From: Candidatus Margulisiibacteriota bacterium
Lineage (GTDB): Bacteria > Margulisbacteria > WOR-1 > O2-12-FULL-45-9
Direction: 5' to 3'
NCBI GenBank assembly: GCA_030018645.1
Contig: JASEHX010000074.1
Coordinates: forward strand, 1 to 6,308
DNA length: 6,308 bases
Made by a program: the position numbers and the translations under genes. This document shows positions 6,152-6,308 of the stretch, one piece after another. The notes beneath the pieces were generated by a model that was given only the letters and a program-made list of their open reading frames with translations, ran no database searches and was not told the DNA's origin. Position 1 is the stretch's first letter. Every line of letters starts with the position of its first letter.

Positions 6152-6308
6152 ACAATTCCTCCTTTTCCATATTCTGTTATGCTAAACGACATTATTGTTC
6201 TTCCCGCTTTTATTTCGTACAGTCGACAAGAAAATTTCACATAATCCCCCTTTTTGAGAAATTGAAAGTAGAGTGATTTTTTTTGTGTCGTCGCCAAATG
6301 GTGAAGAT
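6152..6308 (-). other. A-rich upstream region without an established gene; possibly the 3' end of a preceding gene
   Basis: All three minus-strand frames are open at the window edge, so the region could hold the tail of an upstream gene. One frame, starting at 6307, runs 41 codons to a TAG at 6182-6184, 30 bases before the next ATG, which would fit operon spacing. Another ends at a TGA at 6237-6239. The third runs through the strong ribosome binding site and into the next gene, which makes it unlikely. None of the peptides is recognisable. No convincing pair of -35 and -10 boxes and no hairpin terminator is visible. Apart from the ribosome binding site at 6158-6164 the region is unexplained. 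Confidence 0.4.
6158..6164 (-). promoter_or_regulatory. Strong Shine-Dalgarno site of the pyrophosphorylase gene
   Basis: The minus strand reads AAGGAGG followed by six bases (AATTGT) and then the ATG at 6151. This is an almost full match to the bacterial anti-Shine-Dalgarno sequence at good spacing. It fixes the start of the first complete gene and argues against an overlapping reading frame that would run through it. Confidence 0.85.

Noticed and set aside
6222..6227. GTCGAC palindrome as a possible operator
   Set aside because: Six bases is a chance-level palindrome; no flanking symmetry or second copy supports a regulator site.
6085..6297. A 70-codon minus-strand frame beginning with TTG and overlapping the start of the pyrophosphorylase gene
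   Set aside because: It needs a TTG start without a ribosome binding site, overlaps 67 bases of a well-supported gene, runs straight through that gene's strong Shine-Dalgarno site, and gives no recognisable protein.

Overview
The window holds four complete genes, all on the minus strand. In transcription order (right to left) they are: a divergent UDPGP-family nucleotide-sugar pyrophosphorylase (6151-4514); a two-part protein joining a glycogen/starch-synthase (GT5) N-terminal domain to a second UDPGP-like domain (4454-2385); a radical SAM protein with a C-terminal SPASM/twitch-like cysteine region (2364-1024); and an NAD-dependent nucleotide-sugar epimerase/dehydratase (1011-34). Gaps between them are 59, 20 and 12 bases. 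No strong terminator is visible in any gap, so this reads as one operon. Three starts have a recognisable Shine-Dalgarno site; that of the GT5/UDPGP gene is weak.

Organism: bacterial, with purine-rich ribosome binding sites (AAGGAGG ahead of the first gene), standard genetic code (TGA serves as a stop) and roughly balanced base composition. UDPGP-fold (eukaryote-type) pyrophosphorylases are a minority in bacteria, and both copies here are very divergent. A poorly sampled or candidate-phylum lineage is plausible, but the sequence cannot fix the taxon. There are no tRNA, rRNA, insertion sequence, CRISPR or phage features.

What stands out is the middle of the operon. Two neighbouring proteins carry the UDPGP fold. 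In the first (6151-4514) the catalytic signatures are recognisable: a Gly-rich loop with Arg and a downstream Pro-Lys, a GHGD motif, an N-x-D motif, an FNTN-like motif and an LETAMG-like motif. In the second (4454-2385) the fold aligns from end to end but the catalytic positions are substituted. Its GT5 domain has lost the K-x-G-G-L motif, and the C-terminal half of the glycosyltransferase is absent, replaced by the pyrophosphorylase fold. The simplest reading is a catalytic subunit plus a pseudoenzyme or regulatory partner. With the epimerase and the radical SAM enzyme this suggests synthesis and remodelling of an activated sugar, possibly for a surface or storage glycan. The fold assignments come from motif reading by eye; the pathway is inference.

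The rightmost 157 bases (6152-6308) hold the strong ribosome binding site of the first gene and no gene I can establish. They may contain the 3' end of an upstream gene cut by the window edge. The leftmost 33 bases follow the last stop codon and show nothing recognisable beyond a second, tandem stop.
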